A program made the translations under genes and the position numbers. This document shows positions 43,192 through 53,740 of a stretch of 64,000 nt of DNA, one piece after another. Source of the DNA: a bacterium (GTDB taxonomy: Bacteria; Bacillota; Bacilli; Lactobacillales; Streptococcaceae); assembly GCA_905221235.1 (NCBI GenBank), contig CAJNCJ010000005.1:57034-121033 (forward strand), in the 5' to 3' direction. Under the pieces are notes generated by a model. That model saw only the letters and a list, made by a program, of their open reading frames with translations. It was not told the DNA's origin and ran no database searches. Positions within the stretch are counted from its first letter, which is position 1. Each line of letters opens with the position of its first letter.

Positions 43192-45081
43192 TTAAAAGGC
43201 GCCGATACTGCCACCGCCACCGCCTCCAGAGAAGCCACCACCAGAACTTCCACTTCCAGAAGATACGGAGTAGGTGCTTGCTGTGTTTGCGATGCTGGCA
43301 TAATGGCTCATTTGCGCACTTGAATGATAAAACATACTGTGCCAGCCATAAGCTACATAGAGATTGATATCTGGATTTTCCACTTGAATATGATGAACCT
43401 TCATCAAACGACTGACCTTGTCAGCATAGCCAAATAAGGTCGCATAGACCAAGAGGCGATTCCAGACCACAATACTTTCCAATTCAGCCTGATCCAATCT
43501 CGCAATCTCACGTAACATATTTTCAAAACTGGTCCAGAGATAGTAGACTTCTGCCCCTGCTTCATTTAGGACACCATCACGATTATCTAGTCGAAGCTTC
43601 CAATAATAGAAAACAGCCAAAACCAAACCTAGAAAACCAAGTATTGGCAAGGGGAGGTAAAGATAACCATGAACATCCAAACTGTACAAGAACAAACCAA
43701 ATCCTATAAATAGGGGCAAGATAGTGGAGAGTCCCATACCCACTTGTAAGGCCTTTTCCCCACCAGTCAAAGGACGATAATAATCCGGAAGTCCCCAGAA
43801 GGAAACTCGATTTCTCACTCCTTCTTGCATCTCTTTCAATACTTCTTCAAAAGAAGATTTGAGCTGACGCCCCTTTGCTTGAATCCGTTTTTCATCAGAG
43901 GCTTTTGCTCTACGATAAAGACTATCAGATACCTTATAATCTGCAAACAAATTGGAAAGAGTTTCTTCTTTTTTGCCTGAAAAAGCCAGATTTAGACAGT
44001 CTTTCTCAAAGCTTGACAAACCATCTTCTCTTACCAGCCTCAAGCCAACTGCATCTCCTTCTGAAATAATAGAAACATTCCCACGGTCTATCACATCTAG
44101 CAAGGTAGCTTGAATGAGTTGATCAAAGGTGAATTTGCCAGCCCCCTTGACTAAGGGACTCACTTCCTCCAAGGAGGTCGAGTAGACTGCTTCTGATAAA
44201 ACCATAGGCTCTAATTCCATTGGTGGTTCGTAGAGACGATGATTTTTGGCATATTTGACTGAAGGAGTGGTCTTTCTTCTATAGATGAAATAGAAGCAAA
44301 CGCTCAATAACAAGGTGATAGAAAGTATGGAAGGGAAGACCCAAGTGACGAGTTGTTTACTCTGCTCTTTTTCTCTAACAATCGAGTCTTCTATCTTATT
44401 AAACTCTTCTAAACGATTCCCTTTCAAGCCCTGATCCATAGCGCTAGCAAAATCAGTTCGAGGCCAGTAGGCATGCAATTCAACTCCACGCTTAGACGGA
44501 AGATTGTCTAAACGAATAGTATAATCAAGGTTACTATTTTCAACCGTTCCTTCTTTAAAAAGTTTTCCTGTGTGGAAAAAGAGTTTTTCAGCCCCCTTTT
44601 CTCCCCTTACATGAAATTCAAACTTTCCAATAGCCCCTGAACTATCTGTCAGAGGTTGCCAATTTAATTCAGCGATATCATCATATAAAAAAAGCAAATT
44701 CTTTAAGTTCCAGACAAGGTCAACTTCAACTGTGTCACCTTCCTGACCTGGATTATAAACTTTAACAGTATAACCATCTGCGCCTTCTATCACTTCGCTA
44801 GTAACGTCTGCTAGTTCAGCACCATTTTTCGATGCCTGAACCTTTGGATGAGGGTCAATGTCAAATCCGCTAGGCATCTTGCCAGCACGTCCAAGTCCCA
44901 CGATTTGGCCCTTAAAGTCCTCCTCAAACTGATAAACTATCTTCTGTCTAAATTCTGCCGTATTGTCTGCATGAATATACAAATCCCCTTGGTAGGAGTT
45001 TATATTGAAATCAATGGCAAAAACAGAGAATGGCAGAAGGCAAAATAAGCCTAACACTAGTAAGAAAAAAGTTTTTTTCAT
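43192..45081 (-). CDS. DUF2207-domain membrane protein with Gly-rich tail
   Basis: A 629-residue protein. A signal peptide (1-23, ending SVFA) is followed by an extracellular DUF2207 beta domain (about 25-235), a membrane helix at about 250, a cytoplasmic domain, two more membrane helices at about 460-505 and a second cytoplasmic part. It ends in a Gly/Ser run (SGSGSSGGGFSGGGGGGSIGAF), typical of this family. ATG at 45081 is taken as start; TTG one codon earlier is possible. Function is unknown. It is a single gene. Confidence 0.85.
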   Translation of the reverse strand: MKKTFFLLVLGLFCLLPFSVFAIDFNINSYQGDLYIHADNTAEFRQKIVYQFEEDFKGQIVGLGRAGKMPSGFDIDPHPKVQASKNGAELADVTSEVIEGADGYTVKVYNPGQEGDTVEVDLVWNLKNLLFLYDDIAELNWQPLTDSSGAIGKFEFHVRGEKGAEKLFFHTGKLFKEGTVENSNLDYTIRLDNLPSKRGVELHAYWPRTDFASAMDQGLKGNRLEEFNKIEDSIVREKEQSKQLVTWVFPSILSITLLLSVCFYFIYRRKTTPSVKYAKNHRLYEPPMELEPMVLSEAVYSTSLEEVSPLVKGAGKFTFDQLIQATLLDVIDRGNVSIISEGDAVGLRLVREDGLSSFEKDCLNLAFSGKKEETLSNLFADYKVSDSLYRRAKASDEKRIQAKGRQLKSSFEEVLKEMQEGVRNRVSFWGLPDYYRPLTGGEKALQVGMGLSTILPLFIGFGLFLYSLDVHGYLYLPLPILGFLGLVLAVFYYWKLRLDNRDGVLNEAGAEVYYLWTSFENMLREIARLDQAELESIVVWNRLLVYATLFGYADKVSRLMKVHHIQVENPDINLYVAYGWHSMFYHSSAQMSHYASIANTASTYSVSSGSGSSGGGFSGGGGGGSIGAF

Positions 45082-45219
45082 CAACTAAGCCCCCTTTTTA
45101 TCTTTGCTATCATTATATCATTTTTTCTCAAGTAAGGGCTTACCCATATTGAAAAATAAAGTTTTTTTCGATAAAATAGGAGACAGTTATTTTTTAATAG
45201 ATTAGAAATAGGAGAAATC

Positions 45220-46785
45220 ATGAGAAAAATATACTTATCTATTTTCACAAGTCTCTTGCTGATGCTAGGACTTGTCAATGTTGCTCAAGCTGATGAATAT
45301 TTACGCATCGGGATGGAAGCAGCATATGCCCCCTTTAACTGGACTCAGGATGATGACAGCAATGGAGCTGTCAAAATCGATGGAACCAACCAGTACGCCA
45401 ATGGATACGATGTCCAAATTGCCAAGAAAATTGCTAAGGACTTAGGCAAAGAGCCTTTGGTTGTTAAGACCAAGTGGGAAGGTCTAGTCCCTGCCCTTAC
45501 TTCTGGTAAAATTGATATGATTATCGCAGGTATGAGTCCAACTGCCGAACGCAAACAAGAAATCGCCTTTTCAAGCAGTTACTACACTAGCGAGCCTGTC
45601 CTACTTGTCAAAAAAGATTCTACCTACGCAAATGCCAAATCTTTGGATGACTTTAACGGTGCGAAAATCACTTCTCAACAAGGTGTTTACCTTTATGACT
45701 TGATTTCACAAATCTCAGGCGCTAAAAAAGAAACTGCCATGGGAGATTTCGCTCAAATGCGCCAAGCTCTTGAGGCTGGTGTCATCGATGCTTATGTTTC
45801 TGAACGACCAGAAGCTCTGACTGCCGAAGCTGCTAACTCTAAGTTTAAGATGATTCAAGTAGAACCAGGGTTCAAAACCGGGGAAGAAGATACAGCTATC
45901 GCCATTGGACTTCGTAAAGATGACATTCGGATTAACCAAATCAATGCCAGCATTGAAACCATTTCGAAAGATGACCAAGTTGCCTTGATGGACCGTATGA
46001 TCAAGGAGCAACCTGCCGAAGCTACAACAACTGAAGAGACTAGCAGTAGTTTCTTTAACCAAGTCGCTAAAATTCTTTCTGAAAACTGGCAACAACTTTT
46101 GCGTGGTGCTGGTATCACTCTTTTAATCTCTATCGTCGGAACCATCATAGGTCTCATTATCGGTCTTGCGATTGGTGTTTTCCGTACTGCTCCTCTCTCT
46201 GAAAACAAAGCCATTTACGGCCTACAAAAACTAGTCGGCTGGATCCTCAATATCTACATCGAAATTTTCCGTGGTACACCTATGATTGTTCAATCGATGG
46301 TTATCTACTATGGAACTGCTCAAGCTTTCGGGATCAACCTTGACCGCACACTGGCTGCTATCTTCATCGTTTCAATCAACACTGGTGCCTACATGACTGA
46401 AATCGTTCGTGGTGGTATCCTAGCAGTTGACAAGGGACAATTTGAAGCCGCTACTGCTCTTGGTATGACTCATAACCAAACCATGCGTAAGATTGTCCTA
46501 CCTCAGGTAGTCCGTAACATCCTACCAGCAACTGGTAATGAATTTGTCATCAATATCAAAGATACATCTGTATTGAACGTTATCTCTGTTGTCGAACTTT
46601 ATTTCTCAGGAAATACTGTGGCAACGCAAACTTATCAATACTTCCAGACATTTACAATCATCGCTGTGATTTACTTTGTCCTCACCTTCACCGTAACACG
46701 TATCCTACGCTTCATCGAACGCCGAATGGACATGGATACCTATACTACAGGTGCTAACCAAATGCAAACGGAGGATTTGAAATAA
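45220..46785 (+). CDS. glnP: Glutamine-type ABC transporter, fused receptor and permease
   Basis: A 521-residue fusion. Residues 1-25 are a signal peptide (ending AQADEYL). Residues 26-265 form one substrate-binding domain (SBP family 3: [41 protein letters not shown]). Residues 285-510 are a permease domain with the His/Glu/Gln family loop ([34 protein letters not shown]). It imports glutamine or a related polar amino acid with the ATPase that overlaps it by 1 bp. Lactococcal GlnP has two receptor domains; this one has a single domain. Confidence 0.92.
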   Translation: MRKIYLSIFTSLLLMLGLVNVAQADEYLRIGMEAAYAPFNWTQDDDSNGAVKIDGTNQYANGYDVQIAKKIAKDLGKEPLVVKTKWEGLVPALTSGKIDMIIAGMSPTAERKQEIAFSSSYYTSEPVLLVKKDSTYANAKSLDDFNGAKITSQQGVYLYDLISQISGAKKETAMGDFAQMRQALEAGVIDAYVSERPEALTAEAANSKFKMIQVEPGFKTGEEDTAIAIGLRKDDIRINQINASIETISKDDQVALMDRMIKEQPAEATTTEETSSSFFNQVAKILSENWQQLLRGAGITLLISIVGTIIGLIIGLAIGVFRTAPLSENKAIYGLQKLVGWILNIYIEIFRGTPMIVQSMVIYYGTAQAFGINLDRTLAAIFIVSINTGAYMTEIVRGGILAVDKGQFEAATALGMTHNQTMRKIVLPQVVRNILPATGNEFVINIKDTSVLNVISVVELYFSGNTVATQTYQYFQTFTIIAVIYFVLTFTVTRILRFIERRMDMDTYTTGANQMQTEDLK

Positions 46786-47525
46786 TGACCCAAGCAATCC
46801 TTGAAATTAAACACCTCAAAAAATCCTATGGCCAAAACGAAGTGCTAAAAGACATTTCTCTTACTGTCCACAAGGGAGAGGTTATCTCTATCATCGGAAG
46901 CTCAGGAAGCGGGAAATCGACCTTCCTACGCTCCATTAACCTTCTTGAAACGCCAACTGATGGACAAATTCTTTATCATGGACAAAACGTCCTCGAAAAA
47001 GGCTATGATCTCACGCAATACCGTGAAAAGTTGGGGATGGTGTTCCAATCCTTTAACCTCTTTGAAAATCTCAACGTTCTTGAAAACACAATTGTCGCTC
47101 AGACGACTGTCCTTAAACGCGAACGTACAGAAGCTGAAAAGATTGCCAAAGAAAACCTTGAAAAGGTCGGTATGGGCGAACGCTACTGGCAAGCGAAACC
47201 TAAACAACTCTCAGGTGGTCAAAAACAACGTGTGGCCATCGCTCGTGCCCTCTCCATGAATCCGGACGCCATTCTCTTTGATGAGCCAACATCAGCTCTC
47301 GATCCAGAAATGGTTGGAGAAGTCCTCAAAATCATGCAGGATCTAGCTCAGGAAGGTTTGACCATGATTGTTGTAACCCACGAGATGGAATTCGCCCGTG
47401 ATGTCTCTCACCGTGTGATCTTTATGGATAAGGGTGTGATTGCTGAAGAAGGCAAACCAGAAGACCTCTTCACCAATCCTAAAGAAGACCGTACAAAAGA
47501 ATTCCTTCAACGCTATCTTAAATAA
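46785..47525 (+). CDS. glnQ: Amino-acid ABC transporter ATPase
   Basis: A 246-residue ATPase of the polar amino acid family. Walker A is GSSGSGKST, signature LSGGQKQRV, Walker [13 protein letters not shown] and the switch His in VVTHEMEFA. It energises the receptor-permease fusion encoded upstream, whose stop overlaps its start by 1 bp (TAATG). A terminator follows 5 bp after the stop, then a BOX element. Confidence 0.94.
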   Translation: MTQAILEIKHLKKSYGQNEVLKDISLTVHKGEVISIIGSSGSGKSTFLRSINLLETPTDGQILYHGQNVLEKGYDLTQYREKLGMVFQSFNLFENLNVLENTIVAQTTVLKRERTEAEKIAKENLEKVGMGERYWQAKPKQLSGGQKQRVAIARALSMNPDAILFDEPTSALDPEMVGEVLKIMQDLAQEGLTMIVVTHEMEFARDVSHRVIFMDKGVIAEEGKPEDLFTNPKEDRTKEFLQRYLK

Positions 47526-47529
47526 AAAG

Positions 47530-47559
47530 AAAAGGCTGCATCAACCGTGCAGTCTTTTT
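47530..47559 (+). terminator. Terminator of glnPQ
   Basis: AAAGGCTGCA and TGCAGTCTTT form a stem (one G-T) followed by T. Confidence 0.85.
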
Positions 47560-47569
47560 GCTGTCCTCA

Positions 47570-47719
47570 TACTCTTCGAAAATCTCTTCAAACCACGTCA
47601 GCTTCGCCTTGCCGTAGGTATATGTTACTGACTCTGTCAGTCTTATTTACAACCTCAAAGCAGTGCTTTGAGCAGCCTACAGCTAGCTTCCTAGTTTGCT
47701 CTTTGATTTTCATTGAGTA
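47570..47719 (-). repeat. BOX element (long variant) after glnQ
   Basis: About 150 bp, reading TACTCTTCGAAAATC at the left and TTTTCATTGAGTA at the right. The middle carries an extra block (TGACTCTGTCAGTCTT, CAAAGCAGTGCTTTG). TCA is repeated on both sides (47567-47569 and 47720-47722). Confidence 0.85.
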
Positions 47720-47768
47720 TCAAAATGAAAAGGCAGACCCTATTCAAGAATCCGCCATTATCCAAAGA

Positions 47769-47984
47769 TTAATCTTCAAATTTTTCATGATTTTTTTCAT
47801 AGAAATCAATTAAACCTAGAGCTGTTTCAAATGAAATATTTTTTACTTTTGCACGACCCTGCGCTAGAGCAATGATAGACATTTCACGCGCATTCGTTTC
47901 TTTAGAGATACGGTAGCCTGTGATTTTCTTATCACGAACCCAGCCAACAACTGATTCTACTTTTTCAAAGTTTGACTTAGCCAT
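47769..47984 (-). CDS. Small HTH-like protein
   Basis: A 71-residue basic protein (VESVVGWVRDKKITGYRISKETNAREMSIIALAQGRAKVKNISFETALGLIDFYEKN). The pattern is that of a shortened XRE-type DNA-binding domain, with KITGYRISKETNAREMSIIALAQGR as helices two and three. AGGAGAAGAAC precedes the ATG. It stands alone at the edge of a gene-poor region with no visible partner. Its target is unknown; it may be a phage or island remnant. Confidence 0.65.
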   Translation of the reverse strand: MAKSNFEKVESVVGWVRDKKITGYRISKETNAREMSIIALAQGRAKVKNISFETALGLIDFYEKNHEKFED

Positions 47985-48395
47985 GTTCTTCTCCTATTTT
48001 CTTCTTTACGTTATATTATTCTATACGTTTTTATGTCTTTTGTCAATAAAAAAACATATATTCAATAAAATAAATGATTCAGAATCTTCTTACTTCCTTT
48101 TTAAAGCCGATAATATATAGGTTTTTGCTTACTATAACCCATTAGTATGCTCCTAAAAAACAATTGCATTATTAAACTTTAAACTTGTAAAAATATTCCT
48201 TTGCACTGAATGCCAGTTTCTCAATAGGATAGACAGGATTTACTATTTCATGCTATATATTCCTTTTAAATCAACAAGTCCACTAAAGATAGTCTTTCAC
48301 TCCACACTATCTCTAAACCATTCCGTTTTCTTTCTCCTTCTTTGGTTCCTTTCCTGTCCTTATCTATATCTTATTCGTTTCACAACCGGTACTAC

Positions 48396-48545
48396 TTACA
48401 TTGTCCAATCTTGCACCTTCTGATTACTTACCCGCTTTCCAGCTAGCCATTTAAAAACAGTATCACTAGCTGTTTCATGTCTAGCACTATTGTTTATCTC
48501 ACGAGTTTTTTCGGCCAACTCACCTAGCAACCATCTCACAAACAT
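48396..48545 (-). CDS. Possible small protein, 49 residues (uncertain)
   Basis: MFVRWLLGELAEKTREINNS is its start; it is followed by a helical, charged segment (TVFKWLAGKRVSNQKVQDW). The composition looks protein-like and the second half resembles a DNA-binding or replication helix, but the ribosome-binding site is weak (AGGAATCAG, 13 bp away). It could be a small gene or a remnant of a longer one. No family is recognised. Confidence 0.3.
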   Translation of the reverse strand: MFVRWLLGELAEKTREINNSARHETASDTVFKWLAGKRVSNQKVQDWTM

Positions 48546-48678
48546 TGATTATTTTTTCTGATTCCTATTATATTTAGAGAAAATTCAAATTAGGGATCTA
48601 TACAATTGGGGATTTCAAAAAATTTCCTTATATATAGTAAGTAATTCTGTCACCTTAATATAAACAAAATCAAAAATA

Positions 48679-48773
48679 ATAGGTGCTATAGTGAGTTGTA
48701 GTAGAAATAGCACGATAGATTTCCTAAGTCCATAGGAATCGCCCCCTTTCTTCATCCTCATTATAGCACCTAT
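48679..48773. repeat. Inverted-repeat element of about 95 bp downstream of ilvA
   Basis: ATAGGTGCTATA (48679-48690) and TATAGCACCTAT (48762-48773) are perfect 12-bp terminal inverted repeats. Inside, TTCCTA and TAGGAA (48721-48738) form a second small stem. There is no T run. It looks like a miniature transposable element but does not resemble the BOX repeats of this window. Confidence 0.6.
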
Positions 48774-48812
48774 ACATCAGTTGTGCAAATAATATGATAT
48801 TTTTTTTAGTCC

Positions 48813-50063
48813 TCAAACAAGCATATTATAGAGCGTTTCATTACCATTTAAGTTAATATAAGATGGATCAAAACCTTCCATTCGACGAATCAAGCCTGCA
48901 TAATCATGCTTATCTGCCAAGGCAATCCCAATCAGTACAGGCCCTGTACCCTTGCTAGCTCGCTTGATATACTCAAAACGTGTGATATCATCATTTGGTC
49001 CCAGGATATCATTTACAAACTCACGCAAAGCCCCTGGACGCTGTGGAAAATTGACTACAAAGTAATGCTTGATCCCATCATAAATCAAGGCACGCTCTTC
49101 CATTTCTGGCATACGGTTGATATCATTATTTCCTCCAGAAATGATACAACAAATGGTTTTCCCCTTGATATATTCAGCTAAAACTTCTAAAGAGGCAATA
49201 CTAGCTGCTCCAGCAGGTTCTGCGACAATCCCTTGCTTAGAGTAGAGGTCAATCAAGGTTTCAGAAATCAATCCCTCATCGACACCTACTAAAGTCTGAA
49301 CATGTTGGCGAGTTGCCTCATAGGTCAACTGTCCCACCTTTTGGACAGCAATCCCATCCGCAAATTTGTCAATTTCCTTGAGTTTGACCGGACCGCCAGC
49401 TTCAAAAGCCGCCTTCATGGAACGCGCTCCATTAGCCTCTACCCCAATGACTTCAATTTCTGGACTTGTTTCCTTGATATAGGTAGAAACCCCAGCAATG
49501 AGACCGCCACCACCAACAGGAACCAAGACAGCATCAAAATCAATCGATTCTTTTCGAGCTTCTTCTAAAATCTCATAAGCAACTGTTCCTTGACCTGCCT
49601 GAACATGGGCATCATCAAAAGGATCAATAAAGGTACGATTTTCAGAAACTGTAAATTCTTGAGCTGCTTTAGCAGAAGCATCAAAGGTATCTCCAACTAG
49701 TTTAATGGTTACGAACTCACCACCAAAAAAGCGAACTTGACCAATCTTTTGTTGCGGAGTGGTAATGGGCATAAAAATAGTAGCAGGAATTTTCATCTCA
49801 TTACAAGTATAAGCAACTCCCTGCGCATGATTTCCCGCAGAAGCACAGACTACCCCACGCTCACGCTCTTCCTTGCTGAGCTGAGAAATAGCATAATAGG
49901 CACCACGAATTTTAAAGGAACGAACACGTTGGGCATTTTCTTTTTTCAAATAAATCTTAGCACCATACTTCTCCGATAAATAATGGTCATAATCCAGTGG
50001 AGTATTCACAACCACACCGTTCAAGACCTTATGAGCCTTGATGATATCTTTTGAACTTAACAT
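48813..50063 (-). CDS. ilvA: Threonine dehydratase (biosynthetic, IlvA)
   Basis: A 416-residue PLP enzyme that converts threonine to 2-oxobutyrate, the first step to isoleucine. RVRSFKIRGAYYAI holds the PLP lysine, SAGNHAQGVAYTC the second motif and PVGGGGLIAGV the phosphate loop. The C-terminal 80 residues form a single short ACT-like regulatory part (HYFVVNFPQRPGALREFVNDIL), as in Firmicutes. It follows ilvC in the same direction after a terminator at 50129-50157, so it is at least partly read from upstream. Confidence 0.95.
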   Translation of the reverse strand: MLSSKDIIKAHKVLNGVVVNTPLDYDHYLSEKYGAKIYLKKENAQRVRSFKIRGAYYAISQLSKEERERGVVCASAGNHAQGVAYTCNEMKIPATIFMPITTPQQKIGQVRFFGGEFVTIKLVGDTFDASAKAAQEFTVSENRTFIDPFDDAHVQAGQGTVAYEILEEARKESIDFDAVLVPVGGGGLIAGVSTYIKETSPEIEVIGVEANGARSMKAAFEAGGPVKLKEIDKFADGIAVQKVGQLTYEATRQHVQTLVGVDEGLISETLIDLYSKQGIVAEPAGAASIASLEVLAEYIKGKTICCIISGGNNDINRMPEMEERALIYDGIKHYFVVNFPQRPGALREFVNDILGPNDDITRFEYIKRASKGTGPVLIGIALADKHDYAGLIRRMEGFDPSYINLNGNETLYNMLV

Positions 50064-50128
50064 CTTTTTCTCCTAGACTATTCATACTATCGCAATCCAT
50101 CCTCTCAAACAGAGATGAATTGATTATA

Positions 50129-50157
50129 AAAGCGAGTTAGGTCCCCCCAACTCGCCT
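50129..50157 (-). terminator. Hairpin between ilvC and ilvA
   Basis: AAGGCGAGTT and AACTCGCTTTT form a 7-bp G+C-rich stem on the minus strand; probably a partial terminator. Confidence 0.75.
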
Positions 50158-50176
50158 TCAACTTGATTTCTATCAA

Positions 50177-51223
<1,047 letters not shown>

Positions 51224-51268
51224 TTATTGCCTTTTAGGCTGGTTTAACAAATTTAAGTTGGATTTTTA

Positions 51269-51371
51269 TACTCAATGAAAATCAAAGAGCAAACTAGGAA
51301 GCTAGCCGCAGGCTGTACTTGAGTACGGCAAGGCGAAGCTGACGTGGTTTGAATTTGATTTTCGAAGAGTA
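51269..51371 (+). repeat. BOX element between ilvN and ilvC
   Basis: 103 bp, TACTCAATGAAAATC to GATTTTCGAAGAGTA, with ACGGCAAGGCGAAGCTGACG inside. TTA flanks it on both sides (51266-51268 and 51372-51374); the right TTA is the ilvN stop codon read on the minus strand. Confidence 0.9.
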
Positions 51372-51848
51372 TTAATCGCGGGTAAATCCAGTTGCACCCG
51401 TACGAGCAATATTGCGAATACCGTATGGTCGAATGACTCGCAATAGAGCTTCACTCTTTTCAGCATTTCCTGTCATTTGAATGGTAATCGAGCTTGGTGC
51501 TACGTCTACCACCGTTGCACGGAAAGGTTGAATAATAGCTAGAATCTCAGCACGCTTCTCAGCTGGCGCTGACATCTTAACCAAAATCACCTCGCGTTCC
51601 AAATGAGGCTTGTCTGTAATATCTCGAATGCGAATCACATCAATCTGACGATTGAGTTGCTTGATGATTTGCTCCACTTCATCATGTGAAGCTACATCAA
51701 TAATAATGGTGATACGCGATACATTCGGATCTTCTGTTGCTCCAACAGAAATGCTTTCGATATTAACCTGACGACGAGATAGGACACCGGTAAAGCGATT
51801 GAGGACTCCTGAACGATTTTGTAGTTTTGCTGTTAACATTCTACGCAT
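51372..51848 (-). CDS. ilvN: Acetolactate synthase small (regulatory) subunit
   Basis: A 158-residue subunit with an N-terminal ACT domain (LTAKLQNRSGVLNRFTGVLSRRQVNIESISVG) that binds valine for feedback control, and the ALS_ss_C domain after it. Its start overlaps the ilvB stop by 8 bp. Its stop codon lies exactly at the edge of a BOX element, without change of the usual C-terminus (TGATGFTRD). Confidence 0.95.
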   Translation of the reverse strand: MRRMLTAKLQNRSGVLNRFTGVLSRRQVNIESISVGATEDPNVSRITIIIDVASHDEVEQIIKQLNRQIDVIRIRDITDKPHLEREVILVKMSAPAEKRAEILAIIQPFRATVVDVAPSSITIQMTGNAEKSEALLRVIRPYGIRNIARTGATGFTRD

Positions 51849-53541
51849 GGAACTTCACCCCCAACATCTCATGATTACTCTTACCAGCTGGTACCATTGG
51901 TAATACCTGTTCCTTACGAGAAATATCTACCTCGATTAGCATAGGAACATCCTCAGTGATGACTTCAAGGTCTTGAGCCAAGGTCTCAGGATTGTCAAAC
52001 TTATAGTTTTTAATGCCATAAGCCTGTGCCATCAATTGGAAATCAGGAAGGGTATCAAAGACCGACTCAGATGTTCTACCTTCATAGAAGGATTCCTGCC
52101 ACTGGCGAACCATTCCAAGTGAGTGGTTGTTCAGCATGACCACCTTGATTGGCACCTTGTAAATGTTCAAAATAGCCAATTCCTGGTTGGTCATTTGGAA
52201 ACCACCATCCCCAACGAACAAGACTACTTCTTTATCTGGGTTGGCAATTTTAGCACCGATTGCTGCTGGAATTCCGAATCCCATTGTTCCCAAACCGCCT
52301 GAAGTCACTAACTGACGTTCATTTTGGTATGGATAATACTGAGCTGTCCACATTTGGTGTTGACCAACGTCTGTGACCACAATGGCATCTCCGTTGGTCA
52401 ATTCACCAATTCGTTCAATAACTGCTTGCGGTTGAACCACACGCTCTTTCTTGTCATAAGAACGAACACGGTTCTTGTCTTTAGTAACTTTCTCAATCCA
52501 TTTCTCAGTATTGTTATGAACTGTTGGTTCCGCTAACAACATTTGCAAGGCTTTCTTAGCATCACCCACCACAGGGATATCTGCACTGATAATCTTGCCA
52601 ATCTCAGCTGGGTCAATATCAATGTGGGCAACCTTAGCATTCTTAGCAAAGGTCTTAGGATTCCCAGTCAAGCGGTCATCGAAACGACAACCAATACTAA
52701 TCATAAAATCCGCTTCCGTCATGGCAATATTAGCTGCGAAAGATCCGTGCATACCTCCCATTCCAAGGAAGAGTGGATGAGTTGTTGCAATCGTACCTTG
52801 CCCTAAAAGACTGGTTACCACTGGAATCTGATAGCGTTCTGCAAATTCATTTAATTCTGCAGCAGCTTCAGCATAACTAATTCCACCACCAGCTAACAAG
52901 ACTGGTTTTTTAGCCTTGGATAATTGCTTCAAGATTTTTTTGATTTGCATATCATTTGGCTCAAGAGTAGGCTGATAGCTTGGTAGGTTCACTTCTGGTG
53001 AATAAATGAAGTCTGTTTCTAAAGCAGATACGTCTTTAGGTAGGTCAATGACAACTGGCCCTGGACGGCCTGTAGTTGCGATATGGACAGCTTCCGTAAT
53101 GATACGAGGGATATCAGCTGTCTCACGAACTTGGTAATTGTACTTAGTGATTGGCATGGTAATTCCCACGATGTCTGCCTCCTGAAAGGCATCTTTCCCA
53201 ATCCCTGCTCGCGCCACCTGACCTGTAAAGACCAAAAGGGGAACGCTATCGCTCATGGCATCCGCAATCCCTGTAATAGCATTTGTTGCTCCTGGTCCAC
53301 TAGTGACGACGGCAACACCCAACTTTCCAGTTGATTTGGCATAACCTTCAGCTTCATGCAAACAACCTTGCTCATGGCGTCCTAGAATGTGGCGAATGCC
53401 TTTAAAATTATATATCGCATCATAAAAAGGCAAGACAGCACCACCAGGATAACCAAAGATGGTATCAATTCCTAAATCACGAAGTGTTTCCAAAACTAGG
53501 TCCGACCCCGTCTTAGGAGATTCTAAACTGATTTTCTCCAT
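51841..53541 (-). CDS. ilvB: Acetolactate synthase large (catalytic) subunit
   Basis: A 566-residue TPP enzyme forming acetolactate and acetohydroxybutyrate. Glu of HEQGCLHEAEGYA activates TPP. The TPP-magnesium motif is GDGGFQMTNQELAILNIYKVPIKVVMLNN. A FAD-binding middle domain is present. It is the first gene of ilvB-ilvN-ilvC-ilvA, behind a promoter with a CodY-type box. No T-box or leader peptide is visible before it. Confidence 0.96.
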   Translation of the reverse strand: MEKISLESPKTGSDLVLETLRDLGIDTIFGYPGGAVLPFYDAIYNFKGIRHILGRHEQGCLHEAEGYAKSTGKLGVAVVTSGPGATNAITGIADAMSDSVPLLVFTGQVARAGIGKDAFQEADIVGITMPITKYNYQVRETADIPRIITEAVHIATTGRPGPVVIDLPKDVSALETDFIYSPEVNLPSYQPTLEPNDMQIKKILKQLSKAKKPVLLAGGGISYAEAAAELNEFAERYQIPVVTSLLGQGTIATTHPLFLGMGGMHGSFAANIAMTEADFMISIGCRFDDRLTGNPKTFAKNAKVAHIDIDPAEIGKIISADIPVVGDAKKALQMLLAEPTVHNNTEKWIEKVTKDKNRVRSYDKKERVVQPQAVIERIGELTNGDAIVVTDVGQHQMWTAQYYPYQNERQLVTSGGLGTMGFGIPAAIGAKIANPDKEVVLFVGDGGFQMTNQELAILNIYKVPIKVVMLNNHSLGMVRQWQESFYEGRTSESVFDTLPDFQLMAQAYGIKNYKFDNPETLAQDLEVITEDVPMLIEVDISRKEQVLPMVPAGKSNHEMLGVKFHA

Positions 53542-53579
53542 TGTTCCCCTTTCTCTTCTCTTAAAAATAACTTGTTACT

Positions 53580-53634
53580 ATCATACCATTTTTTCAAAAT
53601 TTTTCAAGACAAAAGAAGAAATTTTCTGAATTTT
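53580..53634 (-). promoter_or_regulatory. ilvB promoter with upstream CodY-type box
   Basis: On the minus strand TTGAAA (53602-53607), 16-bp spacer, TATGAT (53580-53585). AATTTTCTGAATTTT at 53620-53634 matches the CodY consensus at 13 of 15 positions and lies just upstream of the -35. Confidence 0.65.
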
Positions 53635-53700
53635 CTATTTTAATGTTTATTTATGAATGTTATTTTTGTTTTTATTAAAAAGATACCGATTTCATTATTC

Positions 53701-53732
53701 AAAAAGAAAAAAGAACTGATTTCTCAGTCCTT
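53701..53732 (-). terminator. Terminator of the asp23-fakA operon
   Basis: GGACTGAG, AAAT, TCAGTTCTTTTTT on the minus strand, 8 bp beyond the fakA stop. Confidence 0.8.
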
Positions 53733-53740
53733 CATTAATC

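Larger units (their letters stand above)
47985..48812. other. Gene-poor stretch between the HTH gene and ilvA
   Basis: About 830 bp, A/T-rich, with no long reading frame. It holds one small minus-strand ORF (48396-48545) and an inverted-repeat element (48679-48773). The rest looks like decayed DNA, with no recognisable remnants. Confidence 0.6.
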
